Shown here in pieces: positions 24,674-37,426 of a stretch of 64,000 bases of DNA. Source of the DNA: Antilocapra americana (Eukaryota > Chordata > Mammalia > Artiodactyla > Antilocapridae); the NCBI GenBank assembly GCA_007570785.1, contig ML662442.1, positions 29,128,264 to 29,192,263 of the forward strand, written 5' to 3'. The notes below the pieces were generated by a model. It was not told the origin of the DNA, ran no database searches, and saw only the letters and a program-made list of their open reading frames with translations. The stretch's first letter is position 1; each line of letters starts with the position of its first letter. A program made the translations under genes and the position numbers.

Positions 24674-25007
24674 AAGCGCTCCACTACAATGTTAACGATT
24701 CGTCACTATACATTTCTTTCTAGAAAGTTTGTACATATTTTCTTACAGCCAACATTAAAATGCCCATATGATTCATCCATCTCATATAACAACAAAATGA
24801 AAAATTAACGATTTCAGGGATCATATAGTTTAACTTGCCAGTTATGATTAGGAAAATAGGGCCCTTGGAGAGAAGGAATATCTGAGAATACATCCTATCC
24901 TACCCAATTATTTTCCTGTATTTCATCATCATCATTTAAGAAAGATGAAACAGACTAGTTTTTTTTCTAATTCATGACCAATAAGTCATACATTTTCAAA
25001 AGCCATT

Positions 25008-25250
25008 GACAAGAATTGGGAGATTGGAATCAACATACATACACAATTGGTACTGTGTATAAAATAGATAACTAATGAGAATATACAGTATAGCATAAGG
25101 AACTTAATGTACTGTGATGACATGAGTGGAAAGGAAGTCCAAAAAGGAGGGATGTATGTATACAAATGGCTGATTCACTTTACTATAGTAGAAACTAACA
25201 CAACATTGCAAGGCAACTACTCTCCAATAAAAGTTAATTTAAAAAAAAAA
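25008..25250 (+). mobile_element. Cetartiodactyl L1 3' end
   Basis: The segment carries 'aaaatagataactaatgag', 'atggctgattcactttac' and 'ctccaataaaagttaattt' followed by poly(A). Flanks aaaagccatt (24998-25007) and aaaggccatt (25681-25690) fit a target-site duplication, with a later L1 inserted in its tail. Confidence 0.7.
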
Positions 25251-25260
25251 AAAAAGGCCA

Positions 25261-25678
25261 ACTGGAGCCTACTATCCAGAGTGAAGTAAGCCAGAAGGAA
25301 AAACAAAAATACAGTATACTAACACATATATATGGAATATAGAAATATGGTAACGAGAACCCTGCATGCGAGACAGCAAAAGGAACGCAGATGTATAGAA
25401 CAGACTCGTGGACTCTGTGGAAGAGGGCAAGGGTAGGATGATATGGGAGAATGGCATTGAAACATGTAAATTATCATATGTGAAATCAATCGCCAACCCA
25501 GGGCTGATGCTCGGGGCTGGTGCACCGAGATGTGCCAGGGGGAGGGAATCGGGAGGGAGGAGGGAGGGGGGTTCTGGAGGGGGAACATATGTATACCCAT
25601 GGAAGATTCATGTCAATGTATGGCAAAACCAACACAATAAAGTAAAGAAAATTTATTAAAAAATTAAAAAAAAAATTT
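25261..25678 (+). mobile_element. Ruminant L1 3' end nested in the preceding L1 tail
   Basis: It begins 'actggagcctactatccagagtgaagtaagcc' (an L1 3' region motif) and runs through 'cgagacagcaaaaggaacgcag', the GGGAGG block and 'ttcatgtcaatgtatggc' to an A-rich tail. The 10-bp flank aaaaaggcca recurs at 25251-25260 and 25679-25688. Confidence 0.8.
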
Positions 25679-25690
25679 AAAAAGGCCATT

Positions 25691-26255
25691 TATTCTCCTC
25701 ACTTCATTGGGCACATCACCAACTCCATAGCTCCTATGGATGTCCAGGTTAGTGGGATCAATCATTGAACAATCATTTATTGCTTACCTACTATGTACAG
25801 TTTCATATAAGTGGAATAAAATAGAATATCCTTTATGGATATGTGTCAGGACATTTTTGAAACATTAGCCAATATCTCTTCTCCCCAGTACCTTACTCTC
25901 CCTTCTCACCCACCCTTCAGTCATGCAAGCAGCTGCACCCTCTGTATCACTGCCTCAGAGAAATGATCTTATAGCAAAAAGGAAAAGAATAGTCCTTTCC
26001 TTGCTTCTGTGTTCCATAACTGAGACCTTCACAGCATATATCAGAGATTTGAGACAAAATATGATAAAGGGCAAGGCTTCCTTCTCTCATGTTCCCTACA
26101 GCTAGAGAAAAGATTTCCTGCTCTTAATAAGCCAGGGGACAGGGTCAGAGCAAAGACAAGGGCTAGGAATGGTGCTTTTCAGAGAGAGGGCACCAGATCT
26201 GCTTTCTAGGCAGGTTCTAATAAAGGCTTTTAAGGTACAGTCTGGATGAGGGGAA
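25691..26255. other. No gene recognised
   Basis: Unassigned sequence; one 60-codon ORF (25923-26105) shows nothing recognisable. Confidence 0.4.
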
Positions 26256-26473
26256 GGGGTTTCCCGGCTCAGACAGTAAAGAATTTGCCTGCAGTGCAGG
26301 AGATCTGGGTTCAATCCTTGGGTAGGGAAGGGTCCTTACCCAGGGTAGGGTCTGGGAATGGCTATCCACTCCAGTATTCTTGCCTGGAGAATCCCATGGA
26401 CAGTGGGGCGGGGTGGGCTACAGTCTACGGGGTTGCAAAGAGTCAGACATGACTGAAAGACTTACACTTTCAC
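26256..26473 (+). mobile_element. Bov-tA SINE
   Basis: Head 'ggtttcccggctcagacagtaaagaatttgcctgc', B box 'gggttcaatccttggg' and a standard tail. A short inserted or duplicated segment ('gggtccttacccagggtagggtc') lies in the middle. Confidence 0.88.
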
Positions 26474-26489
26474 AACTTTCAGGAGAGAG

Positions 26490-26690
26490 TGGAAAGAGGA
26501 TTATTTGAGGGAATATAAAGGGGCATAAAGGAACTTTAGGAATGATGGATACATTTATCATCTGGATTGTGGTGATGGCCTTTAAGTGTACACATAAAGC
26601 AGAAAATATTGAAATCATACACTTTAAACATATGTACTTGATTGTTTGCCCATTATACTTCAATGATATTATTGAGAGAGAAAGAGAAAA
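26490..26690 (+). repeat. Probable L1M 3' terminal fragment
   Basis: The phrases 'catctggattgtggtgatgg', 'aatcatacactttaaacatatg' and 'attatacttcaatgatatt' resemble the 3' end of old mammalian L1s. No target-site duplication was found. Confidence 0.45.
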
Positions 26691-27358
26691 AAGGTATCTG
26701 TACATCAATTCCAAACTGATCCCCATGGAAGATATAGCATTCAGGGAATAAACGGCTGGCTGCCTGATGGTATGTGTAGACAGATAGGGTCTTAGGAAGT
26801 CTGTCAGCTTCCAGTGTCTCTGGGTGATAAAGGAGACATAGAATGAACATTCTGTACCCAGAAGCGGCGCAGAAGCAACAGAGAGCTGGATCACGTGGGT
26901 AAGGACAAAAGACATTTCCAGGCCAGCATGGGGACTGCTGACCAAGCAGCTAATGAAGCAAAGGCCATTTCAGCAGACGCCTGTGCAGCCACCCCCTCTC
27001 CCAACCCTAACCCTACTCTCTAGTCTTGGATCAAGTTAAACTCTCTGAAACTCTGACACAACCCTGGGCTCCTGCTCTAGGAGAAGAAGAAATCTCTGAA
27101 CTCACTGACATTTAGTTTCTGTCTCTCTGGTAGAAAAATACTTGAAATAAAAACTGGGTAGTTATACATGAATAGATACTCTTGTCCCTGTCTCCAAGAA
27201 GCATTGTTTCAAAAGCCTCCTAAGTACACCAACATCTGTGGATATTCAAGTCCCTTATACAAAGGGTGTAGTATTTCTATAACCTACACACATTCACCTG
27301 TATACTTAAATCATTGCTAGATTACTTATATAATATCTAATTTAATGTAAGTACTACC
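26691..27358. other. No gene recognised
   Basis: Unassigned sequence without coding features. Two tandem CCCTAA-like units at about 27004-27016 are too few to be telomere-derived. Confidence 0.4.
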
Positions 27359-27578
27359 AGCTTCCCTGGTGGCTTAGATGGTAAAGAATCTGCCTGCAAT
27401 GCAAGAATCCTGGGTTCAGTCCCTGGGTAGAGAAGATTCCCTGGAGAAGGAAATGACAACCCACTCCAGTATTCTTGCCTAGAGAATTCTATGAACAGAG
27501 GACCCTGGGGGCTACAGTCCCTGGGGTTGCAAAGAGTCAACCACAACTGAGCAACTAATACTTTCACTTTCTTTCACT
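27359..27578 (+). mobile_element. Bov-tA SINE
   Basis: Head 'cttccctggtggcttagatggtaaagaatctgcctgc', B box 'gggttcagtccctggg', complete BovB-type body and CTTTCACTTTC tail. Confidence 0.92.
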
Positions 27579-28759
27579 ACATAAATAGTTGCCCATGATC
27601 ACCCAATTCAAGTTTTGCTTTTGGAACTTCTTAGAATTTTTTTAAAATATTTTTGATCCACAGTTGATTGAAGTCACCAGTGTAGAACCTGTAGAACCTG
27701 GCCAACTATATACATTGCTTGTATATCTCAGTTCCAGAGCCCATGACTTCAGGCTGAGACACAGTCCTTCCCTTCCTGGAGCAATATGCTAAATTAGGAG
27801 ACTATGGATAAGAGTGCAGGGGCAAGAGCAGGTCCAATGGCAATGTTACACAACTGCCATCTAGTTTGATATCTGGCACATAATTATACTTAACATGTAT
27901 TCAAGGAATGTTCAAATGGATAGATGGGCAAACTCAAGTATATAATAAATCATTGCTAACCACCCAGAGGAGCACATGATAAAGGCAAAATGAGAAATTT
28001 AAAAAGTAAGTGCAATAAAGAGAGACTGCTAAGGACTGGAGTCACCACTGATTTCTTCTTTGAAGCAGAAAGAACTAAGATAGTACTTGAAGAGTAGAAT
28101 TGGTTCAATAAAAAGACAGGATGAGTAGAGAAGGTGGGTAGGTAAGCCAGGGTGCAGAGAGGCTGAAAAGGTCACAAATTAAACTGAAGTAACTTTGGTA
28201 CCAATCCAGGCTACTTTCTTCTACTCTTTTCTAAACACAGTATGTGGCAGGGATCTGCTGATAATATTTGATGAATAAGGGATGGATGGAGTGGGAAAAT
28301 GTTAGGAATAAACTTTTTTTTTTCTTCTGAAATCTTGGGACAATTTAGCCTCTACTTAAAGCTCAGCTTTTTTTAAAAAAAATACTCTTATCTTTTATTC
28401 TAACAGCAGAACAGATACTCATGGAAGATTGCACAATTCATCAGCCTTATATACAGTTTGTTTGTTTGTTTTTTTAACCTGGAATTCAAGCCATTCTAGG
28501 ACTTATTGGGTAAACCATTTCTAACTCTGCCCACCTAAAAAGAGCTCTAAGTTCATATTATTGTTTAGATAACTGTTCTGCAGTAACAGTTAATGTTGTG
28601 TTACAATTTACTAACCTCTCTTAGGTATGTTGTCTCATTTACCTCACAATCCAGCCTCTGAAGTAAATCTGCATGTTTAGACACAGGGTACTCAGACCAA
28701 GCAGGCTCACTTACTTCCTCTAATTTACCAGCCAATAAATTGTGTTAAATAGTGATCAG
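27579..28759. other. No gene recognised
   Basis: Unassigned AT-rich sequence with poly-T runs near 28315 and 28460. Nothing coding is visible. Confidence 0.4.
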
Positions 28760-29180
28760 TACCAAGGCTGCAAAGAACAAAGGGTTTTATTTGTGTTCTT
28801 AAGAACTGCAATTCAGGAGACACAGATTCCAGTAAAACTGAGTGTTCTGGGGAAGAGGAGGAGTCAGGGGTTTATAACAGCAAAAAGCCATGAGGTTATT
28901 AGAGTTGCCTGGTGAGAACTGCGATTGACCCTGACACAAGTCAGCAAATATTTGTCCTTAGGTATGACAAGTTATTCTGGGGAGGGATGCCATAAGTAGA
29001 TAGGCTGTTTTGAGTTATTTGAAGGATAAGGGTCAATGAGTATCTGGACTTTGGCAGATCTTCTGGAGGCCTTCATTAAGACAATAAGTGGTCAAAGGGT
29101 CAGATTTCCTCCAGGCTGAGACATGCCTTAGTCACACTTTCTCAGTGGCTTCCCAGCTCCATTTTAGAGAGCTCTCTTAG
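28760..29180 (-). repeat. Possible LTR-like element
   Basis: Read on the minus strand, a TATAAA (plus coordinates 28871-28876) is followed about 80 bases later by AATAAA (28786-28791) and a short T-rich end, a spacing typical of an LTR promoter and polyadenylation signal. No ends or target-site duplication could be defined and the family is not recognised. Confidence 0.3.
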
Positions 29181-29863
29181 CAATACCGACTCCTCTTCTA
29201 TTTTCTTTCCACAATGGTAACACCTAGTCTCACAGCCATACATTTCCTTAACACCATCTTACTTTGTTATTGTCACCTGAAGTCCTTAAAGAAGGAGAAA
29301 AAAATACTAAGCTGCTGGACTGCACATGTGTGTCTGAAGGAGAGGGTAAAATGGTGAGTTAGCATACTGAAGGATTTTAACCCTGATGAAACAGTTGTCA
29401 TTTGAGTAAAAAGGAAATATTTACATTTTAACCAGACGAGAAAAGCATGTTCTTTATTCAGCTACTCTACATTCATTATGTATATGATGTAGATGATCTC
29501 CCACTTCTATATGATCTCCCACAAAGTTTCCCTCGTTTTTTAAAAGCTCCCCCTGGAACTAGAATGCTAGAGATAAATGTTTATGGGAGGAAAAAAAATT
29601 AAGTTTTCTCACAGAGTAAATCCCACCAAAGTAGAGTATCATAAAGAAAAAAATTGAACCCAATTTTTTTCCTACCTGAAAATGTTAGGGTACTGTTGAC
29701 TTAAACCACCACCTTGGCCAGGCATGATAATAACCATCTATTATCACAAGTTGTCTCACAACAGGAGGTCCTGATAAGGAATGAGGTGCTGCCACTGAAA
29801 ACTCACCAGCTAATTAGAGAGAGGCCAAAGGAGGGAGGAAATACCAGCCAAGAGTATTGTCAT
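29181..29863. other. No gene recognised
   Basis: Unassigned sequence leading to the BovB insertion at 29873; an 81-codon ORF at 29714-29959 runs into BovB and is not a gene. Confidence 0.4.
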
Positions 29864-29872
29864 ACCAACCTC

Positions 29873-31182
29873 AAAGTTGAGTTTTCATTCCAATCCCAAA
29901 AAAGGCAATGCCAAAGAATGTTCAAACTACCGCACAATTGCATTCATCTCACACACTAGCAAAGTAACGCTCTAAATTCTCCAAGCCAGGCTTCAGGAAT
30001 ATGTGAACCATGAACTTCCAGATGTTCAAGCTGGTTTTAGAAAAGGCAGAGGAACCAGAGATCAAATTGCCAACATCCGCTGGATTATCAAAAAACCAAG
30101 AGAGTTCCAGAAAAATATCTATTTGTACTTTATTGACTATGCCAAAGACTTTGACTGTGTGGATCACAATAAACTGTGGAAAATTCTGGAAGAGATGGGA
30201 ATACCAGACCACCTGACCTGTCTCTTGAGAAATCTGTATGCAGGTCAGGAAGCAACATTAGAACTGGACATGGAACAACAGACTGATTCCAAATAGGAAA
30301 AGGAGTACGTCAACGCTATATATTGTCACCCTGCTTATTTAACTTATATGCAGAATATATCATGAGAAATGCTGGGCTGGAAGAAGCACAAGCTGAAATC
30401 AAGATTGCCAAGAGAAATATCAATAACCTCAGATAGGCAGATGACACCACCCTTATGGCAGAAAGGGAAGAAGAACTAAAGAGCCTCTTGATGAAAGTAA
30501 AGAGGAGAGTGAAAAAGTTGGCTTAAAGCTCAACATTCAGAAAAGTAAGACCATGGCATCCAGTCCCATCACTTCATGGCAAGTGGCAGACTTTGAGGGG
30601 CTCCAGAATCACTGCAGATTGTGATTGCAGTCATGAAATTAAAAGACGCTTGCTCCTTGGAAGAAAAGTTATGACCAACCTAGATAGCATATCAAAAAGC
30701 AGAGACATTACTTTACCAACAAAGGTCCATCTCGTCAAGGCTATGGTTTTTCCAGCAGTCATGTATAGATGTAAGAGTTGGACGGTGAAGAAAGCTGAGT
30801 GCTGAAGAATTGATGCTTTTGAACTGTGGTGTTGGAGAAGACTCTTGAGAGTCCATGGACTGCAAGGAGATCCAACCAGTCCATCCTAAAGGAGATCAGT
30901 CCTGAATGTTCATTGGACGGACTGATGTTGAAGCTGAAACTACAATACTTCAGCCACCTGATGTGAAGAGCTGACTCATTTGAAAAGACCCTGATGCTGG
31001 GAAAGATTGAGGGAAGGAGGAGAGGGGATGACAGAGGATGAGATGGTTGGATGGCATCACCGACTCAGCGGAGATGAGTTTGAGTAAACTTTGGGAGTTG
31101 GTGATAGACAGAGAGGCCTGGCATGCTGCAGTCCATGGGGTGGCAAAGAGTTGGACACGACTGAGCAACTGAACCGAACTGA
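29873..31182 (+). mobile_element. BovB LINE, 5'-truncated ORF2 with decayed reverse transcriptase
   Basis: The copy begins within the reverse-transcriptase N-terminal part (FIPIPKK-type sequence) and continues through GFRKGRGTRDQIANIRW, the FIDYAK palm motif A region and the YADD motif C region to the complete 3' end. It is non-functional: several frameshifts split it, and the YADD tyrosine is a TAG stop (30434-30436). A 9-bp repeat accaacctc at 29864-29872 and 31183-31191 is a candidate target-site duplication. Confidence 0.92.
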
Positions 31183-31508
31183 ACCAACCTCCCAGAATCC
31201 TTTGCACTGGAATCTATCTCAGCTGAGGGATGCACAAGCCACCTTGGAAGAACCCTAAGTCAGAACAGATATTGACACAAGCAACATGATCGGCCAGAGA
31301 CAACCCTGAAAGCTAACAGCAGTACTGTAAACATGAGACTGCGAGCTTCATGGCCGAGCAGTCCTCCTGATTTCTGTTACCCAGCTCCTCTCCACACAAA
31401 TGTTCTTCCCAATATATTCTTTTGTTTTGTCAACCTGTGTCTCCTTGGATGAGTGTTAGACAGCAGCCTACTTTTGAGCCCTGGAAGGAGTCCTCCTTCC
31501 AGTAACAG

Positions 31509-31711
31509 AAGTGTTAGTCACTCATCGTGTCTGACTCTTTGCAATCCCATGGACTGAGCCCGCCAGGCTCCTCTGTCCATGGGATTCTCCAGGCAAGAAT
31601 ACTGGAGTGGGTTGCCATTCTCTTCTCCAGGGTATCTTCCTAACCCCAGGATCAAATCCAGATTTCCTACACTGCAGGAAGATTCTTTACCATCTGAGCC
31701 ACCAGGGAAGT
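31509..31711 (-). mobile_element. Bov-tA SINE
   Basis: Antisense Bov-tA: the plus strand shows 'gtctgactctttgcaatccc', 'gggattctccaggcaagaatactgg' and ends in the inverted head 'gattctttaccatctgagccaccagggaag'. Confidence 0.92.
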
Positions 31712-34278
31712 CATAATAAAAGTACTAACTTAATTTTACTACAGAACAGCATTAGGGGTCCTAACAGCAGGATACTCACTTCCTACAAACACAGGTTTGT
31801 TTCATACTAAGAATTATTTTGGACTTTGTGGAGTGTGGTTTTAAATGTTTCAAATAATAAGGCTTAGGCTGCTTAGAATGGAATAGTCTGCTTCACTAAT
31901 ACTAATTAGTTTTAGTCCTCTTTCTCCCTTAGTGGGAAATGAAAGTGGAGGTAATTTTTCAGGGTAAGATGAAATGTTAGGTGTCATGAGGCAGTCACAA
32001 GTGGCTGTCATTTGATACTTTTCAAACTCAAGTATTTATAAACTGCAAACACTTTCTCCTTCCCAGTTCTTCCACTTCTTTCTCTCTCCTCACACTGACT
32101 TGGTAACCATGTTCACCCAAAACAGATGACAGATGAAAATGTTAATGTGAGAGATTGTATTGACATCTCTCTGGGGAAAAAAAGAAAGTTTGAAAAGTTA
32201 CTGATAGATGATGCCAGGCATTTTGATGCCTTTTGCCATATTCAGCAAATACAGCAGTATTCTCAAGTATACGCAATCTGTTTCAAAGTTTTATTTATTC
32301 GTCTGATACCTGGCTGTTAAATGAGAGTCACAATTGAACAATGGACTCACACTCTGAAAGGCCAGGCTACTACTCCCACATTTCCACTGCAACCTACTGA
32401 TGTGAAAATTTTGACATTTCTATTTTGATGCAGTCATGTTAAGGCAGCCTCACTGACACAATCTGTCAAAATGTAAATTCACTGTTTTGTATTGCCAAGT
32501 AATTCTTGTGACCCATCTCTCTCACTCAGTATTTAACCCTTCCCCTGATTATAGGTCACTTTCAACTCCTAACTGATCCATGTGTTCACTGTTTATATTT
32601 GCAAAGTTCTTAATTTCATTCTTAGAAGAAACCAAAAGTTGCTTTAATTTTAATATTTGAGAAGCAGTTTAGCCTCTGAAGTTTGCTTATTGTCTATCCC
32701 CCAAACAATCATAAAAAAGAGAAGAATTGTCAGAGAGTTCATTGAGATTTCCTGAGCTCTTAGGAATGGAGAATAAGAGAATATATTTTGGAGGTCTGCC
32801 AAAAGAAAAAAAAAAAAAGCTGTCCATGCTCTAGATTTTTAAACAAAAAACAAAGAACCATTATCAAGCAGAGAAATCAATTCATTAATTGAAAGTAAAG
32901 AAAAAATATTATATGCAGAATAGTCAAGATTCACATGAATTCTCAGGGGTTGACTGAATAAATAATACCTTGTTTAGCATGATTAAGCCACCCTTTCTGG
33001 AATGAGTGTTAGGCAGCCATACAACTCCCACTCTATGTGATTTTGCTTACGTAGCAGGTTTGAATTTTACTCAGTCATGCAACCCAGCTGTGCATAAAGT
33101 GCTACTTTCTTTATATTTAAGTTAAACTTTTCTGTAACATACAAGTCCCTATATTTGCTAAATCGTGTGAAGTCATGATACCTCATGATTTCCATTCTTC
33201 AGGTACCCAGTTATCAAAACTGCATTGTTCTCCTCCTCCCAACTGCTTGTCTGCTTCCAGCCACCTGCCCTCTCACTTACATTCACTTCAGTGCTCTGGA
33301 GATGTGCTGGCTACTCTCCACACACCTGCGGGGCTGAGTAGACCACGCCATGTACAGACCAACATTATGAATGTGGGCAAAGACTGTCACAGGCCATAGC
33401 AGTTAACACACAATGTTGCAGCCATCAAGCTATCAGCCCCTGCAACTCCCACCCAAAGCCCACCCCAAAGCACCCAGAAGGGATTCAGTATGGAGACAAG
33501 AGGATACTGGCCCTAGGTAGTTAAGCGCATTATCAAAGGACTGATTTCAATAACCCCAAGCTCTTGCATCTTCTCATGTATAGAAAAGTTATAAATTCAT
33601 TGCCTCGAGATGCCCATTTTTTCTTTAATGATCAGTAAGTAGCCTTTTGATTTTTCAACTACTTTGTTTTTGTTGCAAAAACTCCTATACATCCTGGCTC
33701 CTCCCTTATCTCTTCAGAACAGTCCCTCAGAACTATCTGAGAGGCTGCATCCTGGCTTAAGTCCTTGGTATGTCTGCCAAATAAAACATAATTCTCAACT
33801 TTTAGGTTGCACTTTCCTTTTTTTTTTTCCTGTTGACAAGCAGAGATAGAAATAAGAGAGAAAGAAAACAAAAAAACATGGGGGCTGGGTAACATAGCGG
33901 TAAAAAGAAAAGCAGGCATTTGGAAAGTGGCTGAGTCAGGCTAAAGGACAGAGATTAGAACAAATATTCTTGACCCTGTGGCTGAAGCTTCCAGGGCCTC
34001 CCCCAGGATCTGATCTTTCATGCTTCCTGAGGCCAGATTGTTGGATTTTCCCTCCATCTGTGCCCACACTACTCAACTCTGAACTGCTGTTAGTGGGAAC
34101 AACTTGAATCTCTATTGTTTGAAACTATAGAAAAACAAAAAGAAAAAAGAGATACAAAACAGTTAGGATATCTACCTTGAAAGAAAAGCAGTCTCTGAAA
34201 AACAGGAAGTCATCTGTTCTATGTAGTCATCTAAAATTGTCCTGATAGAATAGTCTGCAGGTCCCCCTGCAGACAAAT
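31712..34278. other. No gene recognised
   Basis: About 2.6 kb of unassigned sequence. ORFs up to 86 codons on both strands show no recognisable proteins, and no repeat family could be named with confidence. Confidence 0.4.
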
Positions 34279-34485
34279 GTGTGGTGGTTCAGATGGTAAA
34301 TAATCTGCCTGCAATACAAGAGACCAGAGTGTGATCCCTGGGATGGGAAGATCCTCTTGAGAAGGAAATGGCAACCCACTCCAGTATTCTTGGCTGGAGA
34401 ATTCCACAGACAAAGGGAGGGATCTGGTGGACTACAAGCTGCTGGATCCCAAAGAGTCAGACATGACTGAGCGACTTTCACACAT
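34279..34485 (+). mobile_element. Bov-tA SINE
   Basis: Head 'gtggtggttcagatggtaaataatctgcctgc', a B box with substitutions, and a BovB-type body ending 'gactgagcgactttcacac'. Confidence 0.88.
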
Positions 34486-34592
34486 TTTCTACATTACACA
34501 AGAGAAATTTCAAATAGTTGTCTTATCTATAAAATACTTTTTGTCCAATTTAGACAAAATTCTCCAAATAACGTAAATTTTAGGGATTTTTT

Positions 34593-35416
34593 CAAGCTGG
34601 AATCAAGATTTCCAAGAGAAATATCAAAAACCTCAGATATGCAGATGATACCACCCTTATGGCAGAAAGTGAAGAGGAACTGAAAAGCCTCTTGATGAAA
34701 GTGAAAGAGGAGAGTGAAAATGTTGGCTTAAAACTCAACATTCAGGAGACTAAGATCATGGCATCCAGTCCCAACACTTCATGGCAAGTAGATGGGGAAA
34801 CAGTGGAAACAGTGAGAGACTTTATTTTCTTGGGCTCCAAAATCATTGCCAATGGTGATTGCAGTCATGAAATTAAAAAACACGTGCTCCTTGGAAGAAA
34901 AACTGTGACCAACCTAGACAGCATATTTAAAAGCAGAGACGTTACTTTGTCAACAAAGGTCCATCTAGTCAAGGCTATGGTTTTTCCAGTAGTCATGTGT
35001 GGATGTGAGAGTTGGCCCACAAAGAAAGCTGAGTGCTGAAGAATTGATGCTTTTGAACTGTGGTGTTGGAGAAGACTCTTGAGAGTCCTTTGAACCACAA
35101 GGAGATCAAACCAGTAAATCCTCAAGGAAATCAGTCCTGAATATTCATTAGAAGGACTGATGCTGAAGCTCCAATACTTTGGCCACCTAATGCGAAGAAC
35201 TGACTAATTAGAAAAGACCCTGATGCTGGGAAAGATTGAAGGCAGGAGGAGAAGGGGACGACAGAGGATGAGATGGTTGGATGACATCACCGACTTGATG
35301 GACATGAGTTTGAGCAAGTTCCAGGAGTTGGTGATGGACAGGGAGACCTAGCATGCTGCCAGGTCCATGGGGTTGCAAAGGGTAGGACATGACTGAGTGA
35401 CTAAACTGAACTGAAT
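34593..35416 (+). mobile_element. BovB LINE 3' part with intact YADD region
   Basis: Starts at the region encoding AGIKI just before motif C and runs to the 3' end. A 126-codon open stretch (34659-35039) encodes the post-YADD segment (ESEEELKSLLMKVKEE to CGCESWPTKKAEC); the YADD codons themselves are intact upstream of its first ATG. It is 5'-truncated, so it cannot encode a working enzyme. Confidence 0.92.
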
Positions 35417-35465
35417 TGGGGATATTTTTAAAGTCAGTTTGCCATTACTCAACCTTACTAAAACC

Positions 35466-35672
35466 ATTATGGCTCAGACAGTAAAGGATCTGCCTGCAGT
35501 GCAGGAGACCTGGGTTCTATCCCTGAGTGGGAAAGATTCGCTGGAAAAGGGAATAGCTACCCATTCCAGCGTTCTATCTGGAGAATTCTATAGAGAGAGG
35601 AGCCTGGTGGACTACAGTCTGTGGGATCCCAAAGAGTCAGACAAGACTAAGAGACTAATACTTTCACTTTCA
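35466..35672 (+). mobile_element. Bov-tA SINE
   Basis: Head 'tggctcagacagtaaaggatctgcctgcagtgc', B box 'gggttctatccctgag', and body to the CTTTCACTTTC tail. It lies about 50 bases behind the BovB copy. Confidence 0.9.
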
Positions 35673-37178
35673 GATGTATATATAATCTATTCTTTGAATA
35701 CCTTAGACTAATTTTGTAACTTTATTAATATTTTAGTACATTTCCATATTCCATTTATATATTTTAAAATATTCCTCACTTCCTTAGTTTTAAGGTTTTA
35801 CAATTATATCAAGTTGAGTATTAACATCCACTGGATATTAACTATAAGGTTCTGTACAAATGTCATTATTATTGTTACTAAAATGTGGTTCCTGTCCCAC
35901 AATTTTATTTACAATAATACAAACTACCATACTCTTTTAGATATTTATAAATATCTTAATGACTTTTAAATTGAGAGGTATTTTCAGAAGCCTTTGGACA
36001 CAAGATAAATGCATAGTTGGTGAGAAAAGAATTAGAATTCTTGTATCATCCTTATTACTTGAATGTCTGGTTTAAGCATTTCTATACCTGACACACTAAT
36101 TTAGCTACAATATAGCAAAACCAACATTGTGGTAATGGAATATTGATTGTACAGTGTTCAAAGACAAAGAACCTATGTTGCTGTACTGTTTATACATGCA
36201 TGATAGTGCAGCCCAATATCCATGTCAATAATCTTCACAAAATGAACTCACTACCACTGTGTTCAATTACAAACTAGTCAATCTTTTGATTAAACACATT
36301 ATCTTACATAAGCCTAAAATATAATCAACCATGCTGGACTGGAAGAGTTCAGTACAAAAACAAAGTGAAAATATACTTACCAAGTTCATTATTTTTCTAG
36401 TTTTTATTACTAAGATTTGTATTCTCATCTGATCATTTGAAAGAACCTTCTCAAATAGATTTTAATCTCACAGGGATCAAGTAATTTAACCACATGTAGT
36501 CCATTTCCCAGCACACAAAAAAATTAGTAGAAATTTTATCACAGTGCCAAAATATAATTTTAAAAAGAATTCCTCCTATGGAACCAGTTTTATGGATATA
36601 GTACTGATGCTCTTTTTAGAAATAAATTACTCATGAAGAAAATAACGAAGGAATCTTATGTTTTATTTACTTGGAAATGCAAACATAAGACCAAATGAGA
36701 ATTGTAAGTAGAAGCCAAAAGGTAATCTTGGCATCAAGATCAACAAATCTTACATTATATCAGCAAATCTTACAATTATTGCCAAATCTATTAAAATGTT
36801 GTTTTGAGAGAATTAAGCAGTGAGGAATGAAGAACAGGAAATTGTACCTTTACAAATTTGAGAGTTTAAAAGGTCATTAAAATCTAAACCAACTGCCATT
36901 CAAAATTCCAACATCCCTGACAGATATTTAATTCAACATCTACTTGAATATCTTCAGGACAGCTGGTTTGTTAAAAGTTTGTATCTTATATTGAGACAAA
37001 ATCTACTTCTTTCTCTTAAGCTGGTCTCCTATACCACAGGTAAGAGTCTAAAAGGTACAACTTTTCTGAAGTTTATTCTGGCAAAACAAATCAAAGAACT
37101 CTAAAATGTACCTATTCCTTGGCCCTGTAGTTCTAGGGCTTTTATCTAAGGGAATAAGTTATATACAAGGAATATATA
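35673..37178. other. No gene recognised
   Basis: Very AT-rich unassigned sequence. No ORF over 60 codons and no nameable repeat. Confidence 0.45.
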
Positions 37179-37192
37179 CAAATTCCATATAT

Positions 37193-37412
37193 GTGTCTGT
37201 GCGTAGTTGCTTCAGTCATGTCCAGCTCTCTGTGACACTGTGGGTTGTAGCCCACCATGCTCCTCTATCTGTGGGATTCTTCAGGCAAGGATACTGGAAT
37301 GGGTTGCCATTTCCTGCTTCAGAGGATCTTCCCACCCAAGGATAAAACCCACATCTTCTGCATCTCTTGCACTGAAGACAGATTCTTTACCCACTGAGCC
37401 ACATGGGAAGCC
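37193..37412 (-). mobile_element. Bov-tA SINE with perfect target-site duplication
   Basis: Antisense Bov-tA from 'gtgtctgtgcgtagttgctt' to the inverted head 'ttacccactgagccacatgggaagc'. Flanked by caaattccatatat at 37179-37192 and 37413-37426, identical over 14 bp. Confidence 0.95.
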
Positions 37413-37426
37413 CAAATTCCATATAT

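Noticed and set aside
26418..26945. 175-codon minus-strand ORF
   Set aside because: It begins in unassigned sequence and ends in a Bov-tA tail; the protein shows no domain and only scattered hydrophobic stretches.
27001..27020. Telomere-like CCCTAA units (also near 10488-10505)
   Set aside because: Only two imperfect units each, far too short for an interstitial telomere tract.
29873..31182. BovB similarity to reptile elements as a sign of recent horizontal transfer at this locus
   Set aside because: BovB transfer into ruminant ancestors is established knowledge; these copies are ordinary later insertions by retrotransposition.
34659..35039. 126-codon ORF as a possible host gene
   Set aside because: It is a piece of BovB ORF2 downstream of the YADD motif in a 5'-truncated element.
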